This document shows positions 35,410 to 46,400 of a stretch of DNA of 64,000 bases, in pieces (within the stretch, counting starts at the first letter, position 1; every line of letters begins with the position of its first letter). The DNA is from Toxotes chatareus. Taxonomy: Eukaryota; Chordata; Actinopteri; Toxotidae. The notes under the pieces are model-generated. The model saw only the letters and a list, made by a program, of their open reading frames with translations, ran no database searches and was not told the DNA's origin. The translations under genes were made by a program, and so were the position numbers. The stretch covers positions 1-64,000 of the forward strand of contig JAFBJY010000299.1 of the NCBI GenBank assembly GCA_016801885.1, given 5' to 3'.

Positions 35410-35925
35410 TGTTTTTATTGTCCTTGTTTCAGATCAGTGACTTCCAGGTGTTGGCTTTTAACTCTGAGGATGCAAAAATGAAGGTTTCCAAGAAAAGATG
35501 AGAGAGAACGAATGAAACAGGAAAACAGAGTGGGTATTAACTGCAAGTCTCTGAAACTAATAGAACTATTTTCAATCATTTGAACCCACTGAGATTTAAA
35601 ATCCATTCTTTCTTTTTTTTTTTTTTTTTTTTAGCAAGCAGAGCAATAAAGTGAACAATACAGGAAGTTACAGATGGACTGGTTGTTTATAACAAAAATA
35701 AACATACAATGTATATATGGGATATTGAATAGATTTAGGAGATCAGCTTGTGTAAAAAAATAAAGTGAAATGTTGACTACACTTGATCAAACTATTGTAT
35801 AAACTATTAGTAAACAAGTCAAATGAGAGACAGCAACAACAGGAAAAAGACACATACAGGTAGACACCTGTGCAACAGCTTCAAAAATGATGGTACTCAT
35901 TCACACTAATGGGATGAAAGTGTTG
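35410..35925. other. Intergenic with a 24-base T tract
   Basis: Non-coding. A pure T run at about 35609-35632 follows a TTCTTTC lead. No gene or transposon terminus recognised. Confidence 0.5.
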
Positions 35926-36430
35926 TGGCGAAGTGGGAAGCAACCGTGTGAACCAGGAAGGACCCAAATGCAGGACTCTGAGACAATGAAGTGCAGAGTT
36001 CACTTTTATTGAGAAAATGGCGTGGTGGGGAAGTGAGGCTGCTCTCGGCTGAGGCAAGGCAAAGTCCGTTGCAGGTAGAAGGTAATGGGTGGAATGGTTG
36101 ATGGAGCGGGGGGAGCAGGTGTCCGGGAATGATTATCCTGGCAGTGGAGAATGGACAGGTGATCCTACAGGAACAGAGGGAGGACAAGATGAGTACAAGA
36201 ATCAGAACAGCTGTGTCAATTACTGGTTGAGAACGTGACGTCCCCACGCTCAATCCTGGCAAGAGAGCCACACACACACACACACACACCACCACCGACC
36301 AAACAGACAAACGAGGACAAACAATACACACAAGGCAGGGGACATACAGGATACAAAAGGAAGGAGGAGGGAAACCTGAACTAGCCCTGAACAGAAAGGT
36401 GACAAATAAAAAATTTGGACTATGCTGTGT
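35926..36430. mobile_element. Unclassified insertion related to 17456-18181
   Basis: It shares AGGACCCAAATGCAG and the same general layout (untranslated, C-poor, followed by CACTTTTATTGAG) with the insertion at 17456. It contains a CA repeat at 36269-36289. Borders are not defined. No transposase. Confidence 0.35.
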
Positions 36431-39400
36431 TAAAAAATGAGCCTTGTGTCCATATAGTACAAGAAAAAGAGACAAGCTGGAAACTTTCAAGGCTGAACTG
36501 CCAACCAGGCCAAGCAGGCTGTCCTATAGGTCCTCAGACCCTGAAACCCCCTTGTTCTGAAATGTGTGTCTCAGTTTTATAAATATCAAATGAAATGATG
36601 AGAGAGAGTCTCTCTATCATCTCTCTTTTTTGTAATGATCTTAAACTAACACACATCAAACCTGGGGCTTTGTAGTTTTCCATCATAAGATCACTAGTTG
36701 GTGTAGGACATATAGAGTGAGGTAAAGAGGACTCAGGTGGGGCCACACATCATTTTTTTGCCCCCACTGCCCAGAGTGACTTTATCCAGCCATGATCTCC
36801 CTTGATCTTCTTTGCAGGATAAACTTACCAGGAACATCACAGCCTCAGGTATTTAGTTTTTTAGTCAGGGTTACAGTCACTGTGCATGGTAAAGCCTTTA
36901 ATGTGCCTCTGCATGAGCTGCTATGGTTGCTGTAAATTCACACAGAGTAATGGAACAAAAGTATCCTCCACAATCTGTTGTGTTACAGAAGCTCAGCATC
37001 ATTTTATTGAACAAAGTCAAATCCATTGTTTTCTTTACACAAAGTTCCACACCACTTTTTTCTTTCCTTCATGTTTTAGTGCAAAACATCATTCAACCCC
37101 AATCAAAGCATAATATTCATTTCTTTTATTGAATTAAATGTAACTTTCAGACAGAAGTAACCCTGCCCAGCTGTCAACCTGCTTTTAAAGCAAACACATT
37201 CAGTGTTAGCTTGTTTAAGCTTCTTAGGGAAAAATCAGATCTTGCATATTGCACAGGTTTGCATTCATCCTCCACCTTCAGTAAATTGCTGCTTTTAAAG
37301 ATACAGTAGTTTCCACTTTGAGCCGGACATTTTTCTGTAGATGAAGCCACATTCATTATTTTATTGGCCAGTGTATAAGTGATGACTTTTTATGTTCTTG
37401 TTGTTTCTGTACTGTCAAGTTTTAATGTGACATTACAGCAATGAATAAAGAAATAAGCAGATAAATTAGGAAAGGAAAGAGAAAAAAAAAGGGACATTTC
37501 CACACAGAGTAGAAAAATGTTTTTCTAATGAAGGGAAACATCAGTGAGCTCAGCAGGTTGAAGGGAGTAACACATTTATTGAGTGTTGAGTCAAAAATAT
37601 GAGTTAAGCAGAGCTCCATCCTAAACTCTGTGTTAATGCTTCCAGATGTGTGATCTGCCTTCTCACCTCTGTGACCACAGCTGCTGGAGGAGAGAGTCCA
37701 CCAGGAGCCAGATGAGCACCGGCACCAACAGGGTGAGACTCCTTTCTTTTACTGTCTGGGAAAAAATATGGATCCTGTTAGATTTGTTATGAGCTTGTGC
37801 TGATTTGAAATAATCAGATTTTGAAGATTATCTTTAGTTTGATTTAGTGCTTTAATACCTAATGTTTTTAAATGAGCATAATTGTCATTAACCTCAGTGA
37901 TTCCACTGGTTACATATTATAAAATGTTCATGTAAGATTGAAGGGGAAACAAACACTCACGAACATGTGGCATAAAACTATAAATAGTTTTATGATTAGT
38001 TGAAAAATACAAAATAATTATTAATCATCAACCCATCAAGTTCTACACTAATACAATCACACAGTTATGACCCTCAAGAAAAGACAAAGACGTTGTGTAG
38101 ACAATGGACTTGTTTTGCTGGTGTACATTATTTTCATTTTGATTTTAAATTTGTTTCTAGTTTGATTTTAATTCTGAACAAATGGTCACTACTGAAGCTG
38201 AACTGTGAGGGATTGATGGAAAAAAATAGATTTTTCCTTTATTACTATACATGAAAGAGTTTGTCCTGACGCTGAACGGTTGTGCTGAGCGTGCGTTTGG
38301 TTGGGCCTCGGTCGGTGCTTTATGCTAAGTGAACAGTAAGTTTGATGTGTGGCTGCTGTTCAGAGACCAGTGGGAGTGGTTGTATGTTGATGAGAGCTGT
38401 GGATGGTGGAAGTGTGGAGTGGAGGTGTGTGCTGGAGTGTTACATGTGTGATTTCCTTGGCTGTTGCTGTGAATGGGGGCTTTGTGGAGTGGGCTGTAGC
38501 AGCTCATTGTTTGGCCGAGGTTGTAAACCACACTCGGTCTCATCTGGTGATCGATCTTTGTCGTCCTGAGCAGCATCCACACTTGTTAAATATGTGGCGT
38601 TTGCTGTGTGTAACAGCACCTCTGCTCTGTTTCCTCAGAGCTTCGTGTTGAATCCACTGATGTTACAGCAGCAGTCTGAGAGGACTTTAAGTCAACTAGT
38701 TTGACCTGGACCTTGACTTTCTCGCTGTGTCCATCTCTGTAACAGGCTGCTGTATGCAGGAGGAGACCAAGGGAGCAGGAGACCAGCTCCAGAGCCCTCA
38801 GCAAGAAGATGCCATGAGACTCCTGCTGTCCTGTTGGACCAGAGCCCCAGCACCCAGCCCTCCACCTCTGCTCCACAGACCATACCAGACAGTGTCCCGC
38901 AGGACGTCAGTGTTCTAAATGTATAGACAAGTGTTGGTTTTCACCTGCCTCCTGTCTTTGTGTTGGTCAGAAGCATTTTATCCTGGCTCAGTGGTCACCA
39001 CACTCATTTGTCCCACTCTGCTGCAGCAGTCTAAAGGGTGTAGCTGATCCAGTCTGACCTTCCTTCTCCTCCACTCTCTGTCTCTGTAAAATGATCCAGC
39101 CCAGAGTCCTCCCACAGCCTGTGGCCCACGTTCAGCAGGATGACGTCATGCACTTGTCCCTCTGGCCCGTCCCCCAGCCTGGTGCTCACCGTCCCTCTGC
39201 TTTTGATGCACTGGAGTTTCTCTCTTTTAGTATTTAAAAGTAATGTTTTTATTCCAACTCCTTCTTTCAAACTTTGATTTTCTTCTACACTTTCCTAAAA
39301 AAAAAAGTGTATATGTTTATTGCATGTTAGTACATAGATGTAGTAGTAAGTTATGACTTTTTACTCTTTTTACTGTTTAGATAAGTTTCTAGTCTGTTTA

Positions 39401-39557
39401 GTGTGTAAGATACATTTTAACTCTTAATTGTATTTAATAACGCTTAATAAAAAAAGTCATGGTAAGTATTTACCCTGACTCTTTTTCCAAGTCCTTCCTT
39501 CAAACTTTGATTTTCTTCTAAAGTCAAAAAAAAAGGAAAAATGAATTAGATTTAGCT
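36431..39557. other. Intergenic, no confirmed gene
   Basis: Mostly ordinary non-coding DNA. An exon-like stretch at 37681-37732 (acceptor GACCACAG, LLEERVHQEPDEHRHQQ, GTGAGA donor) could be a lost exon but has no partner. 38270-38900 has raised CpG and several open frames without family resemblance. A 30-base direct repeat (CTTTCAAACTTTGATTTTCT type) lies at 39257 and 39491. Confidence 0.4.
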
Positions 39558-39650
39558 GGTTGAAATACTTTGCTAAATACTTTGGGACTTATGTACTAAG
39601 ATGCACAAAACCTGTATAAGTCCCAAAGTATTTAGAAAAGTATTTCAACC
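39558..39650. repeat. Long inverted repeat (35-bp stem)
   Basis: Arms 39558-39592 and 39616-39650 are complementary over 35 bases with one mismatch, around a 23-base loop. The stem starts GGTTGAAATACTTT and reaches TTTGGGACTTAT. It could be a palindromic MITE or a microRNA-like precursor. No target duplication seen. Confidence 0.85.
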
Positions 39651-40436
39651 ATTGAAAACATTTCTAAATGTAATAATTCTGTCGATTGAGACCAAATTGA
39701 CTTCCATGACAGAGGTAAAAGGCAGTTCATATGTCAGTATAATGACAGAACATACACAACAGAAAATACTAATCAAAAGTACAATGCTTTTTTGGGGATG
39801 ATTTTTATTCTTTTCTGACCTAATTTTTAGTTTATCTAAAGAATTTTTCTTTTTCTTCATTTTCCTTTAAATGAATGTTTAAAATTCTAATGTACATTTA
39901 TTAAGTGATGAATAAATTCAAACGTGCATTAGGTGTGTTATGTGAGAGCATGTCACACTGACTCCAGCCACTAGAGGTCAGGAGTGCACAGATTTAAAGT
40001 GCTCTGATTATGTCAGTTTCTGAGTCTCACAGTCTGAATTCATGTGAGTGATTTACAACCCAAACTTTCACATCTCCTGAGCTCTGGAGCCTGAAACCAG
40101 AGGAACACACATTCATTTAGCTGTCAGATGAATAAACAATGCAAGTGGTAACTGTAAGTGGTAACAGTTGGTCTAATGACTGTAGTGATATTTCAGTATT
40201 TCAGCAGCTTTAGCAGCAGTTCTGTTTTTTCATCCATCACTGTGCTCACTTTTTCTCTGAAGTTTCCACAGACAGTTGAACCTGTTCAGCTCGTTGGAAT
40301 CTTATTTTCACCTAAACAGGGAGACTCAACTATTCTGAGCATCTGAACCTCGTAGACGGTCGGTCAGATTATCTATCACACACTCAGAGGAAAGATCCAG
40401 TGAAGCTGTTTAATTCTCTCCTGTCTCTCTTCTCAG
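39651..40436. other. Intergenic, no gene seen
   Basis: AT-rich non-coding sequence. No exon, terminus or RNA gene recognised. Confidence 0.5.
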
Positions 40437-40530
40437 ACACACCATCGCACAGCAGCCTGATTCAGCATCACATGGATGTGGGGGATGCTCAGTATATTAA
40501 CCACGTTCCTACTGGCTGCTGGTAGGAAAG
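40437..40530 (+). pseudogene. Small possible Gypsy-type polyprotein remnant
   Basis: A short frame reads SLIQHHMDVGDAQYI, resembling the HDIDVGDAQPI segment between protease and reverse transcriptase in fish Gypsy LTR elements. It ends at a stop about 12 codons later. No LTR seen. A tentative assignment from one motif. Confidence 0.35.
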
Positions 40531-40638
40531 AGTCAACAGATGGAAGAGCAGAGAGACTACATGTTAGAACATTTGATAGCTGAACCAGTGCTCTGCTGCG
40601 TCTGTCCATATCTGATGGTAGATAAGGCTGATGTGTCA

Positions 40639-40664
40639 GATAGATAGATAGATAGATAGATAGA
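40639..40664. repeat. (GATA)n microsatellite
   Basis: About six perfect GATA units. Confidence 0.95.
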
Positions 40665-40711
40665 CATCAGCTGGCTGCAGTGTCATGTACTAATAACCTC
40701 TTCATTGGTTT

Positions 40712-41158
40712 TTGTTTCCAGGTACAGAAAGGTCCCATTTTCTTCTTCTGTATCTTGAACAGGTGAGGAATCCCCTGAAGATGAGTTCATGCAGCTCCCA
40801 CTCTGTCTGTGAGAAGCAGTGTTGGAGCTGGTCTGAGGAAGCACTCACTCAGCTCCAACACTGCTTCTCACAGACAGAGTGGGAGCTCCTCAAACACGAG
40901 GACCTGGCTGAACACACAGAAGCTGTACTGAACTACATCAGGTTCTCTGTGGAACATGTGACAACAAAAAGACTCATCCAGGACTTCTCCAATCAGAAAG
41001 CCTGGATGAACACCCACATCTGGTCACTCCTCAGAGTCCCTGACTCCACCTTCAGGTCAGGTGATAGGGCATGGTACAGTGCCACTAGAGCTGACCTGAA
41101 GAGGGGATTGATGTGGATTTTTCTGGCCAGGCTGTGGACCCCGCCAAGGGCCAGTTGA
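40712..41158 (+). pseudogene. LINE ORF2 fragment before the RT domain
   Basis: The frame is open for 148 codons. WSEEALTQLQHCFSQTEWELL, then EAVLNYIRFSVEHV, KAWMNTHIWSLLR and FRSGDRAWYSATRADLKRGL correspond to the linker between endonuclease and reverse transcriptase of fish LINEs. Neither domain is present. The first third contains an inverted copy of its own sequence (see the hairpin at 40793-40887), which replaces whatever normally precedes WSEEAL. Confidence 0.7.
40793..40887. repeat. Perfect 37-bp inverted repeat in the LINE fragment
   Basis: Arms 40793-40829 and 40851-40887 are exact reverse complements over 37 bases, both beginning AGCTCC, with a 21-base loop. The right arm carries the expected LINE codons (QLQHCFSQTEWEL), so the left arm is the added copy. 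Confidence 0.95.
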
Positions 41159-41911
41159 AGCTGAGTCCAAGTCTGGCCGAGTCCCCACACCTTACTCTTT
41201 TACTCTTCATTCTCTAAATCGTTTTCTTCCAAAAACTTCTAAGTATTCAAGTCTTCTGCTGAGAAAAAATTCACAAAGTCAATCAAATACAGGATTCATT
41301 TCTTTTTCAGTCTATTTACGCCAAATGATCTAATCACTCAAAGGGCCTTACACTTAGGCCAGTTGCGTGTGTGCAACTTTGGCATTGGGGCAGGGCTCCA
41401 ATTCCTTAAAGATGGAGCATTATTTCTCACAGGACTAAGGTTAGAGGATTGAGATTTGGTCCTTACTTTGTGGACTTTTCTTTTTCTCCTTTTTCTTTTT
41501 TTTGTGGGTTTTCTCCCACAGGGTTTCACACAATCAGCTAGAGGTCCAGTGTCAGTCCACTGTTGGTGGAGTCACAGACACAGACCAACAACAGGAGAAC
41601 CTGGAGCTCCAGGAGTCATTAAGATCAGAGTGTAATAGTATCTGTGACTTTATGCATGTGAGTGTCAATAATATTAACCAGTAACCGTGTGGTGGAATCT
41701 TTTCAACTTCCAGTCTCTTCATACTCTTTAATCACAGTCATCTCTGCTGGTTTTGAAGTAAGAATTTGCTCCACATTCTCAAAAAGAAAACATTATAAAC
41801 ATATTTACAACTACACTTAGATCTATGTTGTAAGCAAATACATTCATCTAATACCTATTACATACATATTACTTGCATTTTTTAGGAATTATTTCAAATA
41901 ATGATTAAAAT
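41159..41911. other. Intergenic with a possible terminal exon
   Basis: A strong pyrimidine tract ending TTCTCCCACAG at 41520 is followed by an open stretch (VSHNQLEVQCQSTVGG, then QQQENLELQESL) to a stop at 41684. This could be a terminal exon of an unknown plus-strand transcript, but no partner exon was found. The rest is non-coding. Confidence 0.3.
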
Positions 41912-42719
41912 CTAGTTGTATACAAGTTGGAAAACAATTACATTTTTTGCAAGCACACTGTCCATCAAAGGCTGGCATCCAGAATCACTTGTGTCTCTGC
42001 TTAAAGTGCTTGAGACTGACAGTGTATCTGTCAGACTTGGAGAGGAGGAGCCTTCACACCCTTGCTGCAGGACACTTAGATCTGAAGATCACACACACAC
42101 AAGTATAAGGCAAATAAAATCTAAAGTCCAGCACATTAAAACTATATCACAGACCTGGCTGGATATTACCTGTCTCAAGACAAAACTTTACCATTACCTA
42201 TAACTCTGCTTACCACAAGTAGTGAGGGTCACATATTCTGTCAGGTCTGAACGATCAGCCAGGTTCATAGATGCTTCAGTAGATGGGAGGTCTGAAATGC
42301 AGACAACACATACAGCTTAATATGAACTGATTAAATACTGTACTTTGGAATTCTTATCATCCACTTCTCACAATCACATATTTTTGTCTGTGTCAAGATA
42401 CAAATCTCTCAAAATATAAGTGCAGCAAAATAGGAATTTTAAATGTCCTACCATCATCACTGTAGATGAAAAACACAGATCTTTGAAACATCCTCATCCA
42501 CCTCTGCTCCCTGTTGATCTGTGACTTTCAGTGTTGTAGTCTCTGGGATAAGAAACTTCTGCTGGACTATACCATAACAACTCCACGTTACAACATGTTT
42601 ACATCTTTATTCATTTAATACTAAACATCTGACTGACCTGCACTGAGAAAATCTGAGAAGCAAGCCTCTTCCAGTTTAATGTCCTTCTTCTTCCCTCCAT
42701 GTTGTACTTTGATCAACAT
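41912..42719 (-). CDS. Four-exon minus-strand gene, PB1/ubiquitin-like N-terminus
   Basis: Exons: 42638-42719 (ATG at 42719, starts MLIKVQHGGKKKDIKLEE), 42452-42566 (KFLIPETTTLKVTDQQGAEV), 42214-42291 (LPSTEASMNLADRSDLTEYV) and 41912-42081 (SSSPSLTDTLSVSSTLS, stop TAG). All introns have GT/AG ends and the phases agree. Exon 2 is one base too long: an A5 run at 42469-42473 (T5 in the transcript) must be T4 to keep the frame into exon 3. If so, the protein is about 148 residues. The start resembles the small PB1-like N-terminal domain of some multi-exon teleost proteins, including SAMD3-like ones, but I do not recognise it securely. The product ends early, without the later domains those proteins have. 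Confidence 0.6.
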
Positions 42720-42975
42720 GTTGGTTTGACATAAAGGAAGAAAATGTCATAACATGTAGAGAATAACATGTTCAAGTTAAAGTTTATCCCAACTACACAC
42801 TGTTAAAATACACGTTTCTCACCGCTGTTCAAAACAGCAAGGCTACAGTTTAAAAGCTCAACTGTTAGCATGCTAGCCAAAATTGACTTTTCAGCTGCGT
42901 CTGCGCCGTTGAGCCGGAAATTATTCTCTTAAAACACCGACATGCGGTTGCATTGTTGGATGGTTATTTCCAAAA

Positions 42976-43120
42976 CAGTATTAATTACCTTCAAGATGCG
43001 CGTCGTCATTAATTTGTGAAGCTTATCAAACAGTTTGTCATTACCGTCATATACAGACACATCACACGCCACAGACAGTATGGCCGACATTAACGTTTGA
43101 GTGTAAGCTAACAGCTCCAC
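42976..43120 (-). other. Possible minus-strand alternative 5' exon
   Basis: A frame read from 43120 (MELLAYTQTLMSAILSVACD, then LFDKLHKLMTTRILK) reaches a GTAATT donor-like site, and reads on to a stop at 42929 if unspliced. It lies between the candidate leader exon at 43313 and the coding exon at 42719 and could be an alternative first exon or part of an older gene. No family recognised. Confidence 0.3.
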
Positions 43121-43312
43121 AATGGCAGCTAAGGACAGTTAGCTAACTAATGCTGCGGGAGCTACTTGCTCTAAATAATGGAGTAAAAGCAATGGGGTTA
43201 CGTTCAACATCAAGTTCGCAGTCATTAGCGGTACTATGTAAGTAGATAAAGTGAGAACAATGACAAAATATCACACATTTAAAGTACTTTCTGATAAAAA
43301 TCATGCTCTTAC

Positions 43313-43430
43313 CAGCCTTGTGACGACGTTCCTTGTGCTGCTCATGCCGCGATAAAATGCGTCGTGAACTCCAGGGACAGAGTTAAAACCAGATCCTGAA
43401 CACCAGGTCCAAAGCACAGCGAACAGGGTG
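43313..43430 (-). promoter_or_regulatory. Candidate promoter/leader exon of the minus-strand gene
   Basis: On the minus strand a CpG-bearing stretch (ACGACGCATTTTATCGCGG) ends CAAGGCTG|GTAAGAGC at 43313. The donor and the CpG content upstream of the coding exons suggest an untranslated first exon. No TATA box identified. Confidence 0.4.
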
Positions 43431-43439
43431 CAGGTTTGT

Positions 43440-46400
43440 AAGATCGTTTTTCCTTAGCAGTTGGGGCAACCCCTAGACTCCTCCCTTAAAATGCAAGGTT
43501 AAGAAGGCGCAGTTGGTTTTAAGCCCAATGGTCCGGGAAAATGGTGTATGGAACCTAAGTTAACCTCTGTAAAAATTGGAAAGTGCGGATATCCCAAAAG
43601 GCCTTTTCTACATTTGAATTAAGTACAGAATTTGTTTTTTTAAACTTTATCTTTGCTGCCTTTCAATACGGCCAAAAATTATTAGTATAATATTGCTAAA
43701 ATCATTTTGTTACACATCAAATTTCCCTATTCAGAAAGGTGAGTTTTCATTTTTAAAAGCTTATGCAGTGGGGCCCAAGCGGGCAGGGTTTTTACATATA
43801 AATCTTTCAGCATAAAACAAATGGTCGTTATACTAAAATTTAAATTAGTGGATCAATCACAATGTTTTGAATTCTTTTTATGTTTAAAAAATTTTTTCAA
43901 CCTTGGTATAAAACCCTCTATTATTTTATTTTTTTGTATTGTTTTCCTTTTCCTTAATCATTAACCCGACTTTGTTTTTATTCTTTAATTCAATTTATCC
44001 ACTATTTTTAAAGCCTTTACATAATTTAGATTAATGGCTAATATTGTGTTATATAAAAATTAATTATCTTTTAGAAATTGTGAAAACTTTGTTATTTCTG
44101 TTACATATTATCCTTTTTGGGAATTTGTCCTTTTATTACTTTCCAGGTCTTAAATTCATTTCCCTTTTTGTGTTTACTTACATTTTTCCCATTTAAACTC
44201 AATTTAATTTTAAAATTTATATTACTTCACTTATTAATTTCAATTCTCTTTTCCCCAATTAAAACCAACAAGCCGGCAACTGAAATTTTAATTTTCCATT
44301 ACATTTCAATTACCCCTTTGGAACCAAAGGGAACAAATCATTGACAAAACTTACAAAAATCTGAAGTCCAACTATTGGGCCAAAAAGTTAAATTAAATGA
44401 TTTAATTAGTCTGTTCTGAATGACTGATTAAATTACCAAGTCTTGACTTAAGTGAAATGTCAGGGTAGGATTAAACTTAGACTAAATGTTTAAAGGCTAG
44501 TAAAAGTCAAATTTTTTAACTGAAAGACCCTGTGTTTTGGATTTATCATTTTGTAACTTTAGATCAGGGTTATCCAATATCCAGTTATACTTTAATGATT
44601 TTAAATATCCAAAGTAAATTCGATTGTTGTGTGCTAAACCCAGGTTTTATGCTCAATACATCCATGGTTAGAATTGAATTACCCTTTATTTTTGTGAAAT
44701 GACCCTTTTAAGACAGTTTTCGTCCTTACTAATCTTGATTTGGACAATCGGTTTTGGGATAAGCATTTTTTCACTGTAAGAATCTGGGTTTTTTGTTTGA
44801 TTTGTCTGGAATTGTAGTCTTAATTCCCTTTAAAACAACTCTGGTTAAATTTTGGGATCCTAAACTGTGATGAAGAATGAAAAAAGATTTTTGTGTGGTT
44901 TGGTTTTATCTTTAACCAGTGTGTAAATTGTTTTTTCCAAGTTAATTGCTTTTTAAATTGTTGTTAGCAAGACTTAAACACAATTTTTTTAAATGTTTAG
45001 TCTTAAAACTTTTGAAATTTGGTGGGTTGGAGTTAAAAAAAAAGAAATGTGCCTTCTTTATTGAGTACCAGTTAATTTAAGTTCTTTTGCTTAGATAAAT
45101 TTCATGTTAATTTTATTGTGAAAAAAGGCAGGCATTGTTGTTTGGGCCCCTTTTTGCCCCATTAGGAAGGAACAGCTTTTCCTGATCGATGAAATTGATT
45201 TTTGGAGAACGATAGCAAATTAAATCTTACTTATTTAAGTTGTAGGGAAACATTATGAACTAGGATTTGCCTTGTTTAGCTCCAAGTCTTTATAATTTCC
45301 TAAAAGGAACAAATTTTTTTCATTTAAAATTTAGTTTAAAGGGTATGATTTTACTTTATCATAAAACCCCTTTTCAGAGATCAGCGCCTTGTTAAGTTTT
45401 TCCCACTGTACTAGGTTGGGTTTATGTCTTTGTTCCAGATTTATTATCTTATTTAATTAATTTTTTCTTTTACAATACCTTATGCCACTTTTATAAATCT
45501 GTGTTTCACAAAGTTTAAATTTGGAATTTGTCTTTTAAAATAATGGTTAATGATATAAACCAAAAATTTTGCAAACTTACAATCTGTCTTATTTCATTTT
45601 CACTTTTCAGTATTGGTATTTTTACCAGTTTATTTTATCATTCTTTACTTTGATTTCCAATTTTCTTGTCCTTTCCTGGTCAGTTCAGGGCGATTTAATC
45701 CCTATTGAACAATACCTTTAAAATCCCAGGAAGTTTTAAAACATCAGTTTGCTTTTAAATTTAAATCAAAAAATTGGTAATTTCGGACTCTAGTAATTAC
45801 CCTTTTAGGTTTAAAGATTGTAATCTTTCCAATCCATGACTAGTTCGTTTTAATCTTATTTGAGTTGATGGATCTGTACTTTTCTCAAACTTTGCAATTA
45901 GAATTTTTTGCTTGATTTCAAAAGGGGGTTGAAAAAGGGGTTCACTAAATTCGTATCTTTTCAAATTTTTTACCATTCTGTGTCTTTTTTAATGTAACTC
46001 TCTCCAGGTTACTTCCAGTTCACCATTCCTTTCAGTTTAGATACTTTTGTCAAGGACAATTTTTGATCTATTTACGATCACAAGGTTCTGTCAATTTTTG
46101 ACGTTATTGAATTTTATGACAGGCTATACACACATACAATGTTTTTTGTTTATATGTGCTTGGAAATTTTGATTATAATGGAATTTTATTCAAATTTTCC
46201 TCCCATTACATCATTTACTAAAATTTATAATAATCAAAATCTGTGAAAATTGATTATGAATTCCTAATTCCAAATTTATTCATTGTAACTTATAATTAAA
46301 TATACTAGGTTTTAAATCCCAATTAAACTAATCATATTCCAGATTTGATATGTTTTGATATTGTGTGCAAGAGAAGGCTGCACCGTGTGAATAAGAATCA

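Noticed and set aside
36241..36490. Signal-peptide-like minus-strand frame
   Set aside because: It spans a CA microsatellite in an insertion and has no matching downstream exon.
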